Assembly (NCBI GenBank): GCA_041397825.1
Contig: JAWKVX010000003.1
Span: forward strand, 496,001-560,000
DNA from: JANNSX01 sp041397825
GTDB taxonomy: Bacteria > Pseudomonadota > Alphaproteobacteria > Rhizobiales > Hyphomicrobiaceae
Reading direction: 5' to 3'
DNA length: 64,000 bases
Shown here: positions 17,493-26,322 of the stretch, piece after piece
Layout: each line of letters starts with the position of its first letter
Numbering within the stretch: position 1 is the stretch's first letter
The notes under the pieces: model-generated
The model's database searches: none
What the model was told of the DNA's origin: nothing
What the model saw: only the letters and a program-made list of their open reading frames with translations
Translations under genes and position numbers: made by a program

Positions 17493-18359
17493 CTAGTCCG
17501 TCTTGATCTCCGCCGTCACCTGCAGCGCCGGATCGATGCCGTACTTCGTGAAGATCTCGGCTTGCTTGCCGTTGGCCTGCAAAATCGTGAGGCCTTCGAA
17601 GATCGCCTTGTTGAGCTCGTCATCGCCATTGCGGACCGCCGTGCCGATGTTAAAGCCGGAGAGCTCCATGAAGGCGCGGGAGAACTTCTCCGGATTCTTC
17701 TTCACCTGGTCGTCCGTCACCGTCAGGTCGTACATGACGATGTCGGCGCGGCCGTCCTCGATGAGGCGGATACCGGAGGCCGGATCCGGATAGGTGAGGA
17801 CGTTGATCTCCGGTTTGCCAGCGGCCTTGCACTCCTCGCTCTTTTTGCGCACAACCGGCTCCTCGACGGTGCCGACGCCAACGGCGATGTTGTTGCCGCA
17901 ATAGTCATCGACGCTCTTGATGTTCTTCGGGTTGCCGGCCTGAGTAAGTGCGCCGGTGGCCGCCTGCATGTAGAGCACATAGTCCACCTGCTTGGCGCGC
18001 TCTGGCGTGTAGTACAGGTTGTCGAAGAATACGTCAGCCTGATCGGCGACGACGGCAGGCAGGATTCCCGACCAAGCACCAATGAACCACTCATACTTGA
18101 TGCCATGACAATCGAAGACAGCGCGGGCGAGGTCTGCATCCGCGCCGATGATGTTCTCGAAGTTCGAAGGATCGCGAAAGAAGAAAGGTGCGGTCTGCGC
18201 ATCGCCGCCGATGCGGATCGTGCGACCCGCGAGGCTCGGGAACTTCTCCGCGAGCTTGTCGGGCTCGCAAGTCCCGGCATCGGCGAGGGCGACAGGTGCC
18301 GTCGATAGGATTGCGGCGGCCATAGTCGCCGTCACGACGAAGGTACGGGCAAAGGACAT
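17493..18359 (-). CDS. Family 3 extracellular solute-binding protein
   Basis: A 288-residue periplasmic protein. The Sec signal peptide has a basic start, a hydrophobic core and an AxA-type site (PVALADA, about residue 26). The mature part has the SBP_bac_3 layout: LAGRTIRIGGDAQTAPF, GADADLARAVFDCHG (the usual FDxDLA region is GADADLA here), and a second domain from residue 130. It delivers a polar amino-acid-like ligand to the fused transporter. A dyad at 18481 lies 122 bases upstream and matches two others near the GntR gene. Confidence 0.87.
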   Translation of the reverse strand: MSFARTFVVTATMAAAILSTAPVALADAGTCEPDKLAEKFPSLAGRTIRIGGDAQTAPFFFRDPSNFENIIGADADLARAVFDCHGIKYEWFIGAWSGILPAVVADQADVFFDNLYYTPERAKQVDYVLYMQAATGALTQAGNPKNIKSVDDYCGNNIAVGVGTVEEPVVRKKSEECKAAGKPEINVLTYPDPASGIRLIEDGRADIVMYDLTVTDDQVKKNPEKFSRAFMELSGFNIGTAVRNGDDELNKAIFEGLTILQANGKQAEIFTKYGIDPALQVTAEIKTD

Positions 18360-18480
18360 TGAGTCTCCTCCCTTGGGTCCGCAGCGGTTTTTTGGTGCCC
18401 CGACACCGGCTGCTGCGGGGCCGGCGATCGGGGATGCCTGGCGCCGACACTCCCAGAATTCCTGAGGGCGGCATTTTCAA

Positions 18481-18498
18481 TTGGATACAATTATACGA
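18481..18498. promoter_or_regulatory. Candidate GntR operator upstream of the binding-protein gene
   Basis: TTGGATAC followed by two bases and a right arm matching 5 of 8 bases of the reverse complement. The left arm is identical to those at 19296 and 20899. It lies in the gap between the binding-protein gene and the end of the cyclase gene. Confidence 0.5.
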
Positions 18499-18579
18499 AC
18501 GCCAAGATCAAGCAGGCATTTGCCGATAGGCGAGCAAAATCCGCGTAGCCGCTGCGCTTCTCGCGCTCACCCGATCCCT

Positions 18580-19266
18580 TCACATCACCAAGGCGATCGG
18601 CCGGACCGGACAGCCCGTGCCATCTCGCATGTTCAACGGCGACACCACGAACAGGAACTCCTTGCCGACGAGCTTCTCGAAGTTGCAGCACTGCTGCACC
18701 ATGCAGATGTTGTTGGTGAGCCAGATCTTGTGGGTCGGCCACCACCATTCGCGCGGGTCATCCATACCCATCATGTCGGTGACGAACAGTACCATGCCAC
18801 GTTCGACGAGCCATTGGGCCGTGTCCGTCGGCACATGCGGCCGGTTCAACATCCAGTCACCGACACCCCAATTCTTGTCGACCCCGGTCCAGCAAAGGAC
18901 AGCCGCTTCCGGCCCGATCTTGTTGCCGGTCTTGCGTTCGGCTTCCTCGAAGTCGGCAATGGTGATGGCTTCTCCGCGCTTCTTCCAGGTAAAGTCATAG
19001 AGGTGGCCCGGCATGATCAGTCGGTCGAGTGGCACTTGGCCCACCGGCACACCTGTCCGGTCGAAATGGCGGGGCGCATCCAAATGCGTGGAGCAGTGCT
19101 CTGCCAAGAGCATCATTCGGCTCTCCTGGCCATATTTGCCGTTTGTCAGCTTCTCCAATTGGTCAAAGGTCTCGACCGGCCAGAAGGCAATTTGCAGCCC
19201 GCCGACATTGGGCATGCCATTGTAGAGCTCACGGCCGAGGTCGATAATCTCGCGATAAGGCCTCAT
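18580..19266 (-). CDS. Cyclase family protein (kynurenine formamidase/isatin hydrolase-like)
   Basis: A 228-residue metal-dependent hydrolase. The family motif HxGTHxDxPxH appears as H57-C-S59-T-H61-L-D63-A-P-R-H67, with Ser in place of the usual Gly. The C-terminal VSPLNMRDGTGCPVRPIALV is typical of the fold. Relatives open N-formyl or lactam rings, for example formylkynurenine or isatin. It is divergent from the GntR regulator, with a shared dyad 30 bases upstream of this start, so the regulator probably controls it. A ring-opening role fits the PuuE-like and HpaB-like neighbours but is inference. Confidence 0.8.
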   Translation of the reverse strand: MRPYREIIDLGRELYNGMPNVGGLQIAFWPVETFDQLEKLTNGKYGQESRMMLLAEHCSTHLDAPRHFDRTGVPVGQVPLDRLIMPGHLYDFTWKKRGEAITIADFEEAERKTGNKIGPEAAVLCWTGVDKNWGVGDWMLNRPHVPTDTAQWLVERGMVLFVTDMMGMDDPREWWWPTHKIWLTNNICMVQQCCNFEKLVGKEFLFVVSPLNMRDGTGCPVRPIALVM

Positions 19267-19295
19267 CGGGATCCCTCGCTGACACAGTGAAAAAC

Positions 19296-19313
19296 TTGGA
19301 TACTTGTATTCAA
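19296..19313. promoter_or_regulatory. Candidate GntR operator between cyclase and GntR genes
   Basis: TTGGATAC-TT-GTATTCAA, a dyad with 7 of 8 arm positions complementary, in the divergent promoter of the cyclase and the GntR regulator. FadR-type regulators usually bind such a site next to their own gene. Two more copies stand at 18481 and 20899. Confidence 0.6.
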
Positions 19314-19383
19314 GCTGCTAGGATGATGGCAAGGTTGGCGATCCTATGCAACGCGGTCTCACAGGCGAGCAGGCGTGTCGGTC

Positions 19384-20067
19384 ATGAGAAAATTGAGCGC
19401 GAACGCCGCAAGGGAGCCTGCGTCGGCCGAGGCAGAGGCCTATCAGTATCTCATCAATCGCATCCGGATAGGCGAGCTGCGACCTGGGACCCGCTTGCGG
19501 GCGGAGGAGATCGCGGCGAAAATCGGCATGAGCCGCATGCCGGTGCGCGAAGCCTTTCGCCGACTGGACACCGAAGGCTATGTTACGATCCGCCCCAATC
19601 GCGGTGCCATCGTCACCGATCACACCTTCGAAGAAATCCAGGAGCTCTTCGAGATTCGCTCGGTTTTGGAGGGCTTGGCGGTGCGGTTGGCCGCCGAGCG
19701 TATAGGGCCCTCTGAGATCGAGGAAATGCACGATCTGCTTCGCCGTATGCGTTCTGGACAGAAGAACGCCGACGACTGGCTGACGCGCCATTGGGCCTTC
19801 CACGAATACATCTGCCGCTTGAGCGGTCGCCGACGCTTGGTGCGTGAGATTGAGCGTCTGCATGGTGTGCTCGAGCCCTACCTAAGGCTCTGGTTCTTCC
19901 ACGCCAATCGCCCCGTCATCGCCATTAAGGATCACCAGGAGCTGCTGAAGGTGATCGAGATGCGCAATCCTGAGAAAGCCGAAGTCGCCATGCGCGAGCA
20001 TGTACTCGTCACCGCGCCGCAGATCATCCGGTTTCTGCAGCGGCAGAGCGGCGGCGCTCAGTCATAG
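19384..20067 (+). CDS. GntR family transcriptional regulator, FadR (FCD) subfamily
   Basis: A 227-residue regulator. Residues about 15-80 form the winged helix (IRIGELRPGTRLRAEEIAAKIGMSRMPVREAFRRL...), residues about 90-215 the all-helical FCD ligand domain with conserved Asp/His metal positions (FEIRSVLE, HEYICRL, MREHV). A GTG at 19375 is an alternative start that would add 3 residues. The three TTGGATAC dyads nearby suggest it governs the ABC system, the cyclase, itself and the importer/lactonase promoter. The 3' end overlaps the convergent MBL gene by 10 bases. Confidence 0.88.
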   Translation: MRKLSANAAREPASAEAEAYQYLINRIRIGELRPGTRLRAEEIAAKIGMSRMPVREAFRRLDTEGYVTIRPNRGAIVTDHTFEEIQELFEIRSVLEGLAVRLAAERIGPSEIEEMHDLLRRMRSGQKNADDWLTRHWAFHEYICRLSGRRRLVREIERLHGVLEPYLRLWFFHANRPVIAIKDHQELLKVIEMRNPEKAEVAMREHVLVTAPQIIRFLQRQSGGAQS

Positions 20068-20837
20068 TATGCCGGCGCCAGTTTAAGCCCCTGCACCAAG
20101 TTCGGATCGTGCAGAAGGATCATCTCGGCCCGACGCTCGGCAGCGATGCGCTTGAGCTTGAGGATCGACGGTAGGCCCTGGGTGGGCATTTCCATGCTGC
20201 CGGGCGCGATCTCCTTCTCAAAATTCTCCCAGAGGTCGCCAGCGTCCATGGTGAGCAATTTCGCCGCCCCGCTCGGCAGCGTCACAACGAAGGACTGGTG
20301 ACCGGGCGTGTGACCTGCCGTCAGCAGGCCCTCGAGTCCCGGTAGCACCCTCCAGTCGCCATCGACAATGTGCCAGTCGAGTCCGGGCATGTCGAAATCG
20401 GCCCGACGCACGGCAATGTTCGATGCGCCGAAGGCCCAAGTGTGCTCGCGGACTTGAATCGAGATCCTCGCTTTTGCAAAGTGATGCAGCTCGCCGGTAT
20501 GATCGATGTGTGCATGGCTCAGGATGACGTGCCGGATATCTGCCGGTGCGACGCCAAGTCGGGCCAGCTGCGGAAGCAGCTCATGTTCCGGCAACACCAC
20601 GGGCATGGTCGGATAGACATGGCGGCCGTAGCTCGCCTCGGCCCGGACCGGATCACGCAGGACCTCCAGATTGAGCCCACAGTCGATCAACACGAAGCCT
20701 TCGGCGGTGTCGAGCAGGTATGCGCAGATGGGCTCTGATAGAACGAATTTGTCCGAGGCTCCCAGCACCGAAACGCTCTTTGGCAGGAACTCGTAACCGC
20801 AGAGTAGAACATAGAGCCGGCGTATGACTGTCATCAT
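20058..20837 (-). CDS. N-acyl homoserine lactonase-like metallo-beta-lactamase fold hydrolase
   Basis: A 259-residue MBL-fold protein. The dinuclear zinc motif HAHIDH is at residues 108-113, with further ligands in TAGHTPGH and TMDAGD. The N-terminal lid resembles AiiA/AttM-type lactonases. ATG 20837 was selected over a much longer frame because it starts at the fold. It is divergent from the BMP-type importer with a dyad in between. Lactonase activity could mean quorum quenching, but opening a catabolic lactone fits the surrounding genes better. Both remain unproven. Confidence 0.78.
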   Translation of the reverse strand: MMTVIRRLYVLLCGYEFLPKSVSVLGASDKFVLSEPICAYLLDTAEGFVLIDCGLNLEVLRDPVRAEASYGRHVYPTMPVVLPEHELLPQLARLGVAPADIRHVILSHAHIDHTGELHHFAKARISIQVREHTWAFGASNIAVRRADFDMPGLDWHIVDGDWRVLPGLEGLLTAGHTPGHQSFVVTLPSGAAKLLTMDAGDLWENFEKEIAPGSMEMPTQGLPSILKLKRIAAERRAEMILLHDPNLVQGLKLAPAYYD

Positions 20838-20898
20838 GGCGCGCCTTGCAGGGGGAGAACGACTGCCTTTGCCTTCGAATGGCAGCATGCTATGGGTT

Positions 20899-20916
20899 TT
20901 GGATACGAGAATACAA
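20899..20916. promoter_or_regulatory. Candidate GntR operator in the MBL/importer divergent promoter
   Basis: TTGGATAC-GA-GAATACAA, left arm identical to the sites at 18481 and 19296, right arm complementary in 6 of 8 positions. It lies 62 bases before the MBL start and 36 before the binding-protein start. Confidence 0.5.
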
Positions 20917-20951
20917 GTGGTAGCCAAATCTGGGCCACAAGGGAGAACGCC

Positions 20952-21950
20952 ATGACTTCCAATCGCCGCGACGTCCTGAAGCTCGTCGCCATCGCGGCCG
21001 CAGGCACCGCCTCGCTGCGCTATGCCTCGTCCGCCCGTGCCGAGGGTCTCCGGATGCGCGGCATTTTTGAAACGCCGATGGAGGAGCCGTTCGTCACACA
21101 GCTCCATCTGGCGATGACCAAGGTGGCCGGCGAGATGGGTATCGATTACCAGCATTCGGAGTCAGTGAAGGCCGCCGACTTTTCGCGCGTGCTCCGGCAG
21201 TGGTGCGATGAGGGTGTCGAGCTCATCGTGGGCGATGCCTACGGCACCGAGCAGATCTGCCGCCGCGTAGCCGCCGAATTCCCGAAGACCGCATTCACCA
21301 TGGGCTCAGCCGCCGGTGTCACAGAGCCCAACTTCTCGACCTTCTATGGCGTCACGACCGAAGCGGCCTTTCTCGCGGGCATGCTCGCCTCCTGGTTCTC
21401 GAAGTCGGGCAAGATCGGCGTGGTCGCCGGACCGGCAACCCCCTCGACTTATGGGCTCCTCAACGCCTATCGCGCCGGGGCGAAAGAAGTGAAGCCCGAT
21501 GTCGTCTTCAAGGCCGCATATATCGGCTCCTTCTTCGATCCGCCGAAAGCCAAGGAGGCAGCGATCGCCATGATCGACCAAGGTGTCGACGTCATCTACG
21601 CAGAGCGTCTTGGCGTAATCGAGGCCTGCGCCGAGAGGGGCGGCTTCGCCATCGGCAACATGACGGACCAGGCGGCGATCAATCCGAAGGCAGTAGTAAC
21701 CAGCGTGATCTGGGATCCCTATCCGGTCATCAAAGCGGCCGCCGAGCAGGTCAAGAGCGGCACCTACAAGGCGCAGGATTTCTCGGGGCTCGAGAATGTC
21801 GCAAATGGCGGCAACTATCTCGCGCCGTTCGGTGCGTTCGACAGTCAGATTGCTGACGACGTGAAGGCGAACCTCAAGAAGCGCCACGACGAGATCGCAG
21901 CGGGCACATTCACGGTGCCTTACGACGAGACCGAGACGAAGTCGGATTAG
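20952..21950 (+). CDS. BMP family ABC transporter substrate-binding protein
   Basis: A 332-residue periplasmic binding protein of the BMP/PnrA (Med) type, a family best known for purine nucleosides. The N-terminus has a twin-arginine-like signal (NRRDVLK followed by a hydrophobic stretch and SSARAEG), so Tat export is likely, and no lipobox is present. The mature protein shows GIFETPMEEPF and the conserved later GVTTEAAFLAGMLASW and GVVAGPATPS segments. GGGAGAA lies 5 bases before ATG 20952. It heads a four-gene importer operon. Confidence 0.87.
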   Translation: MTSNRRDVLKLVAIAAAGTASLRYASSARAEGLRMRGIFETPMEEPFVTQLHLAMTKVAGEMGIDYQHSESVKAADFSRVLRQWCDEGVELIVGDAYGTEQICRRVAAEFPKTAFTMGSAAGVTEPNFSTFYGVTTEAAFLAGMLASWFSKSGKIGVVAGPATPSTYGLLNAYRAGAKEVKPDVVFKAAYIGSFFDPPKAKEAAIAMIDQGVDVIYAERLGVIEACAERGGFAIGNMTDQAAINPKAVVTSVIWDPYPVIKAAAEQVKSGTYKAQDFSGLENVANGGNYLAPFGAFDSQIADDVKANLKKRHDEIAAGTFTVPYDETETKSD

Positions 21951-21988
21951 GCCGTTGGCCGGGGGGCTCAGCCAGAGGCAAGTGCATC

Positions 21989-23533
21989 GTGGCTGATGGC
22001 GCGCCGCTCCTCGAGATGATCCGCATCGACAAGCGGTTTGGCGATGTTGTCGCCAACCGTGCCGTTGATCTAACGCTTCGCGAAGGCGAGGTGCTCGGCC
22101 TGCTCGGCGAGAATGGTGCCGGCAAGACGACACTAATGAATGTGCTGTTCGGGCTGTACCGGCCCGATGCAGGCGAGATCCGCATACGCGGAAAACCCGT
22201 TGCAATCGCCTCGCCGGCTGATGCCATCGCTCATGGCATCGGCATGGTCCATCAGCATGCCCATGTCGTCGAACGGCACACCGTGGCCGAGAACCTGCTC
22301 GTTGGCTGGCCGGGTCGCGGCTGGGGGCTCGACCAAGCCCATGTTCGGCAGAGCCTCATGCGGATCGGCAATGCCTATGGCCTGACGCTTGCCCCCGATC
22401 GCCGGGTCGTCAACCTCAGTGTCGGCGAGAAGCAGCGGCTCGAGATCATCAAGGCGCTCTATCGCGGCGCGCATATCCTCATCCTCGACGAGCCGACCTC
22501 GGTGCTTACGCCGCAGCAGAGTGAAGGTCTCTTCAAGGCCATCCGCGCGCTGACCGCAAGTGGCGTCGGCGTCGTCTACATCAGCCACAAGCTCAACGAG
22601 GTACGCGCGATCACTCATCGCATCGTCGTGATGCGGCGCGGTGCTGCGGTTGCGAATCTCGATAATGACGGCACACTGACGAACCGACAGCTTGCCGAGC
22701 TGATGTGCGGTCACGAGCTGAACCCGGCGCGAAGGGCGCCGAGAGCGCCAGGTGCCGTGAGGCTCGACGCACGAGAACTGCGGTTACGCCCTGCTGAGCA
22801 CGGACCCGATCGCACTCCCATCAATCTGCAGCTCCGCGCCGGCGAAATTGTCGGGCTGGCCGGCGTTTCCGGCAACGGCCAGACAGCGCTTGCGGAAGCG
22901 CTGGCTGGGGTGTCGCCGGTTCCGGGTACCATCGCGCTTGATGGCAAGGTGGTCAGAGATCTCTGCCCGCGAGCCATGAGCGCACTCGGTCTCGCCTACA
23001 TCCCTGAGGACCGGCTAGGTGCCGGTCTTATCGCCTCCTTGCCGCTCGCCTCGAGTCTCGTGCTCGCGCGCGTGAACCAGCCACCCTTCAGTCGTTTCGG
23101 CCTGATCAACTGGAGCGCCATCCGCGCCTTTGCCAAGAGACAGATCGACACTTACAGTATTCGGCCCGACAATGCGTCCATTGCCACCGGCCTCTTCTCA
23201 GGCGGAAATCAGCAGAAGGCGATCGTCGCCCGTGAGCTCGCCTTCGACCCCAGGGTTCTCATCATTTCCCAGCCGACGCGCGGCCTCGATGTTTCGGCGA
23301 CAGAGTTCGTGCATGGCGAACTCATGAAGCTCCGCGATCGAGGTTGTGCAATCCTCCTCATCAGCGATGACCTCGACGAGGTGCTGCAGCTCGCGGATCG
23401 GATCGTCGTTCTGTACGACGGTGAACTGGTGCTCGAAGCCCTGGCCGAGAGGGCTGACCGCGGCGCCATTGGTGTTGCCATGACCGCCGGCCGACCCTCT
23501 GTCGCGACGGCGCGTGAGGAGTTGAATACCTGA
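21989..23533 (+). CDS. Nucleoside-type ABC transporter ATP-binding protein (two cassettes)
   Basis: A 514-residue double ATPase like those of sugar and BMP-type importers. The first cassette has Walker A GENGAGKTT, signature LSVGEKQRLE and Walker B ILILDEPTSVL. The second has a degenerate Walker A (GVSGNGQTA) and the signature FSGGNQQK with Walker B VLIISQPTRGLD, where Glu is replaced by Gln. Loss of full activity in the second half is usual in this family. It starts with GTG at 21989 and ends one base into the next gene. Confidence 0.88.
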   Translation: MADGAPLLEMIRIDKRFGDVVANRAVDLTLREGEVLGLLGENGAGKTTLMNVLFGLYRPDAGEIRIRGKPVAIASPADAIAHGIGMVHQHAHVVERHTVAENLLVGWPGRGWGLDQAHVRQSLMRIGNAYGLTLAPDRRVVNLSVGEKQRLEIIKALYRGAHILILDEPTSVLTPQQSEGLFKAIRALTASGVGVVYISHKLNEVRAITHRIVVMRRGAAVANLDNDGTLTNRQLAELMCGHELNPARRAPRAPGAVRLDARELRLRPAEHGPDRTPINLQLRAGEIVGLAGVSGNGQTALAEALAGVSPVPGTIALDGKVVRDLCPRAMSALGLAYIPEDRLGAGLIASLPLASSLVLARVNQPPFSRFGLINWSAIRAFAKRQIDTYSIRPDNASIATGLFSGGNQQKAIVARELAFDPRVLIISQPTRGLDVSATEFVHGELMKLRDRGCAILLISDDLDEVLQLADRIVVLYDGELVLEALAERADRGAIGVAMTAGRPSVATAREELNT

Positions 23534-24603
23534 TGCACATCTCCTTCGAGCGTCGCTATGAAAGCTCTGTCGGCTTCAATCTGATGCTGCCGTTGGCGGC
23601 CGTGATAGCGAGCCTCGTGCTCTGCAGCGGACTCATCCTGCTCGGCGGCGCCAATCCGCTCTCCGCCTATACGATCATCGCCAAGACAGCCTTCGGCGGT
23701 AGATTCGCCATCACCGAGACGCTGGCCAAGGCGGCGCCGATGATCCTGACCGGCCTTGCCGCCGCGATCGCCTTCCGCGCCCGCTTCTGGAACATCGGCG
23801 GCGAAGGGCAGTTGCTGCTCGGCGCGATGGCAGCCGCCTATGTGGGCGCGCTGGCTACGCTTCCGGCCTTCTCACTCATTCCGCTGATGATTGTGCTCGG
23901 CGCGGCCGGCGGTGCGCTCGGTGCGATGCTACCTGCGTTCCTAAAAGCCCGCTTCAAGGTCGACGATGTCGTGAGCACGCTGATGCTCAACTTCATCATC
24001 CTCTACGTCATGCTGGCGCTGCTCTCAGGCCCCTGGAAGGACACGGCAACAGGCTGGCCCGACTCGCCGGATATCTTACGCGCCGCCGAGTTCCCCAATC
24101 TCTTGCGCGGCACGCGGCTGCATCTTGGTGTGCTGATCGCAGGTATTGCCTCGCTCGGAGCCTGGTTCCTCGTTCGTCGAACAACGCTTGGATTCTCCAT
24201 AGATGCCGTCGGCGAAAACCCTCGGGCTGCCCATCACGCTGGCCACAATGTGGCGCGCGTCACCATGATCACCGCTGCGATCTCCGGCGCAATGGCAGGT
24301 CTGGCCGGTGTCGGTGAGGTCGCCGGAATCCAGTTCCAGGTGATGGGCTCGATCTCGCCGGGTTACGGCTACGCCGGTCTCGTCGTCGCCATGCTGGCCC
24401 GGCTCAATCCGCTTGGTGTCGTTCCGGCAGCCATCTTCCTCGCCGCCATCACGGCCGGTGCCGATGAGATGTCGCGCCAGACAGGCGTCCCGGTGTTCCT
24501 CGCCGATGTCATCCAAGGCGTGACGCTCATCGCCATGCTCATCGCCCTCATGTTCTCGACCCACCGACTGCGGCTCGGCCTCAGCAGGAAGCAAACGGCA
24601 TGA
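23533..24603 (+). CDS. ABC transporter permease (nucleoside/BMP-type, first subunit)
   Basis: A 356-residue integral membrane protein with about eight to ten hydrophobic segments. The segment RARFWNIGGEGQLLLGAMAA near residues 80-100 and NPRAAHHAGHN near 235 mark the BPD_transp_2 family used with BMP-type binding proteins. Its start overlaps the ATPase stop by one base and its end overlaps the next permease by 4 bases, so the two permeases are coupled and form a heterodimer. Confidence 0.87.
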   Translation: MHISFERRYESSVGFNLMLPLAAVIASLVLCSGLILLGGANPLSAYTIIAKTAFGGRFAITETLAKAAPMILTGLAAAIAFRARFWNIGGEGQLLLGAMAAAYVGALATLPAFSLIPLMIVLGAAGGALGAMLPAFLKARFKVDDVVSTLMLNFIILYVMLALLSGPWKDTATGWPDSPDILRAAEFPNLLRGTRLHLGVLIAGIASLGAWFLVRRTTLGFSIDAVGENPRAAHHAGHNVARVTMITAAISGAMAGLAGVGEVAGIQFQVMGSISPGYGYAGLVVAMLARLNPLGVVPAAIFLAAITAGADEMSRQTGVPVFLADVIQGVTLIAMLIALMFSTHRLRLGLSRKQTA

Positions 24604-25544
24604 GCGCACTCCTCGAGCAAGTCCTGCAGGTCGGCTTCTTCGCGGCAGCTGTGCGCCTCGCCGTACCCTTGATGCTCGGTGCGCTCGGAGAAGTGTTTGC
24701 TCAGCGCTCGGGTGTGATGAACCTCGGCATCGAAGGCATCATGCTTCTGGCTTCGATGGCGGGGTTTACGGTCGCCTTCTTCTCCGGCTCGCTCTGGCTC
24801 GCGGTGATTGCGGCGGCCGTCACCGGCCTGGTGCTCGGGCTCGTGATGGCCTTCCTCTGCGTGCTACTTGGTCTCGACCAGACGGTCGCTGGCATTGGTG
24901 TCACCATGACAGCCTCCGGCCTCGCCTATTTCAGCTACCGCCTCATCTTCGGCGAAGGATCGATTCCGCCCGCCGTCGAGCCCTTTCGGACAGTGCCTAT
25001 CCCAGGTCTGTCGTCGATCCCGCTGATTGGCCCTGTCTTCTTCAATCAATTCGCGCTGACCTACATCGCATTCATGCTGGTACCGCTTGCTGCTTGGATC
25101 CTATATCGGACTCCCGCCGGACTCGCCTTACGAACCACGGGCGAGAATCCCTATGCGGCGGCGTCCGCCGGTATCTCGGTTGGCTGGACACGGACGCGCG
25201 CGCTGATGATCGGTGGCACGATGGCCGGCCTTGCTGGTGCCTATCTCAACCTCGCGGCTTTCTCCTCTTTCTCTTTCGGCATCGTCTCGGGCCGCGGCTG
25301 GATCTGCCTCGCACTTGTCGCTCTCGGACGTTGGAATCCTTGGCTGGTGGCAGCCGCAGCACTGCTCTTCGGGGCCGTCGATGCCCTCCAGCTTCGCCTG
25401 CAGACGAGCGGCGCCATCGACGTGCCCTATCAGCTGATGCTCATGCTGCCCTATGTGGCAACGCTCATTGCTATGATCCTCAGTTCCCGCAACGCCCATG
25501 CTCCCGCGGCGCTGATGATGCCCTACCGGAGCGAGGAGCGGTAG
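24600..25544 (+). CDS. ABC transporter permease (nucleoside/BMP-type, second subunit)
   Basis: A 314-residue membrane protein of the same family as the upstream permease. It shows GEVFAQRSGVMNLGIEGIMLL near residues 28-48 and GENPYAAASAGISVGWTR near 180. It is the last gene of the importer operon (binding protein, ATPase, permease, permease). An imperfect inverted repeat (TTTGACG at 25570, CGTCAAA at 25603) downstream may end the transcript. Purine nucleosides or a related heterocycle are the likely cargo by family and by the PuuE-like neighbour. Confidence 0.87.
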   Translation: MSALLEQVLQVGFFAAAVRLAVPLMLGALGEVFAQRSGVMNLGIEGIMLLASMAGFTVAFFSGSLWLAVIAAAVTGLVLGLVMAFLCVLLGLDQTVAGIGVTMTASGLAYFSYRLIFGEGSIPPAVEPFRTVPIPGLSSIPLIGPVFFNQFALTYIAFMLVPLAAWILYRTPAGLALRTTGENPYAAASAGISVGWTRTRALMIGGTMAGLAGAYLNLAAFSSFSFGIVSGRGWICLALVALGRWNPWLVAAAALLFGAVDALQLRLQTSGAIDVPYQLMLMLPYVATLIAMILSSRNAHAPAALMMPYRSEER

Positions 25545-25625
25545 GGCGGAGCTTCGAGACGCGGCACCCTTTGACGATCGATGCGCCGTCCTCCGCAGAA
25601 GGCGTCAAAAGTGCGCGCCGGATCG

Positions 25626-25886
25626 TCATGGCCCGTCCCCACCGCTGGCTGCGGTGGGATCAATGCGGTGCTCGGCGATCCATTTCTCAATGTCGCTGGC
25701 GCGGTAGCAGACCATCCGACGTGAAATCTTGACCATAGGAGGCCCGCCGCCGCGCCGGGCGCAGTCCTCGAGGTACCGCTTCGTCAAGCCATAATGGCCC
25801 TGGACCTGCTCCAGTGTGAGTAGGCCAAGGCGTTCCCTTGTCCGATCTGGTTCGTTGCTGCCGAGGCAATAAGCGTTTGATTTAAT
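25626..25886 (-). pseudogene. AlpA/excisionase-like helix-turn-helix frame without a clear start codon
   Basis: An open frame of 86 codons ends at 25626 and runs up to the CCA of tRNA-Thr. Codons 22-75 encode LLTLEQVQGHYGLTKRYLE...PPMVKISRRMVCYRASDIEKWI, which matches the HTH_17/AlpA layout used by excisionases. No ATG, GTG or TTG precedes the domain; the first in-frame ATG is inside it (codon 51). It is therefore either a decayed gene or uses a rare start. Its position next to an intact tRNA, with a dead integrase at the other end of the block, fits the right boundary of an old integrative element. Confidence 0.6.
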
Positions 25887-25962
<76 letters not shown>

Positions 25963-26322
25963 GCGGCTCAGATGCCGAGGCGCACCATATGCCATCATTT
26001 GGGGCAGCTCGTCCACGACGGCCGCCGTTGTGACCGATGGCAACGGTCGGTCCGAGGTCAGACATCCGACGGAGCCAAGCCAGATCGACAGTCGGCGCCG
26101 GGTGGCCCGGCCGGAGACCAGCGGGCCGAGAATCATATGCTCGCTGGCCGGGCGGCGGGCGATCGGGAAACCCCACCGTCCAACCTGCATTAGGCCTGTT
26201 ACGATTTTTTCCGCCCGCTGAAACACGGATTGGGTTGTCTTCGGCCGCAATCCCGTCAATATCTGGAGGGCTCCGCCTCGGGTCACGTCGGCGGGGAAGT
26301 CAGACCGAGCAAGGAGAACGAT
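25963..26322. other. Intergenic region right of tRNA-Thr
   Basis: About 360 bases between the tRNA and the small secreted protein. No convincing coding frame was seen. It should hold the tRNA promoter and that of the secreted protein gene. Confidence 0.4.
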
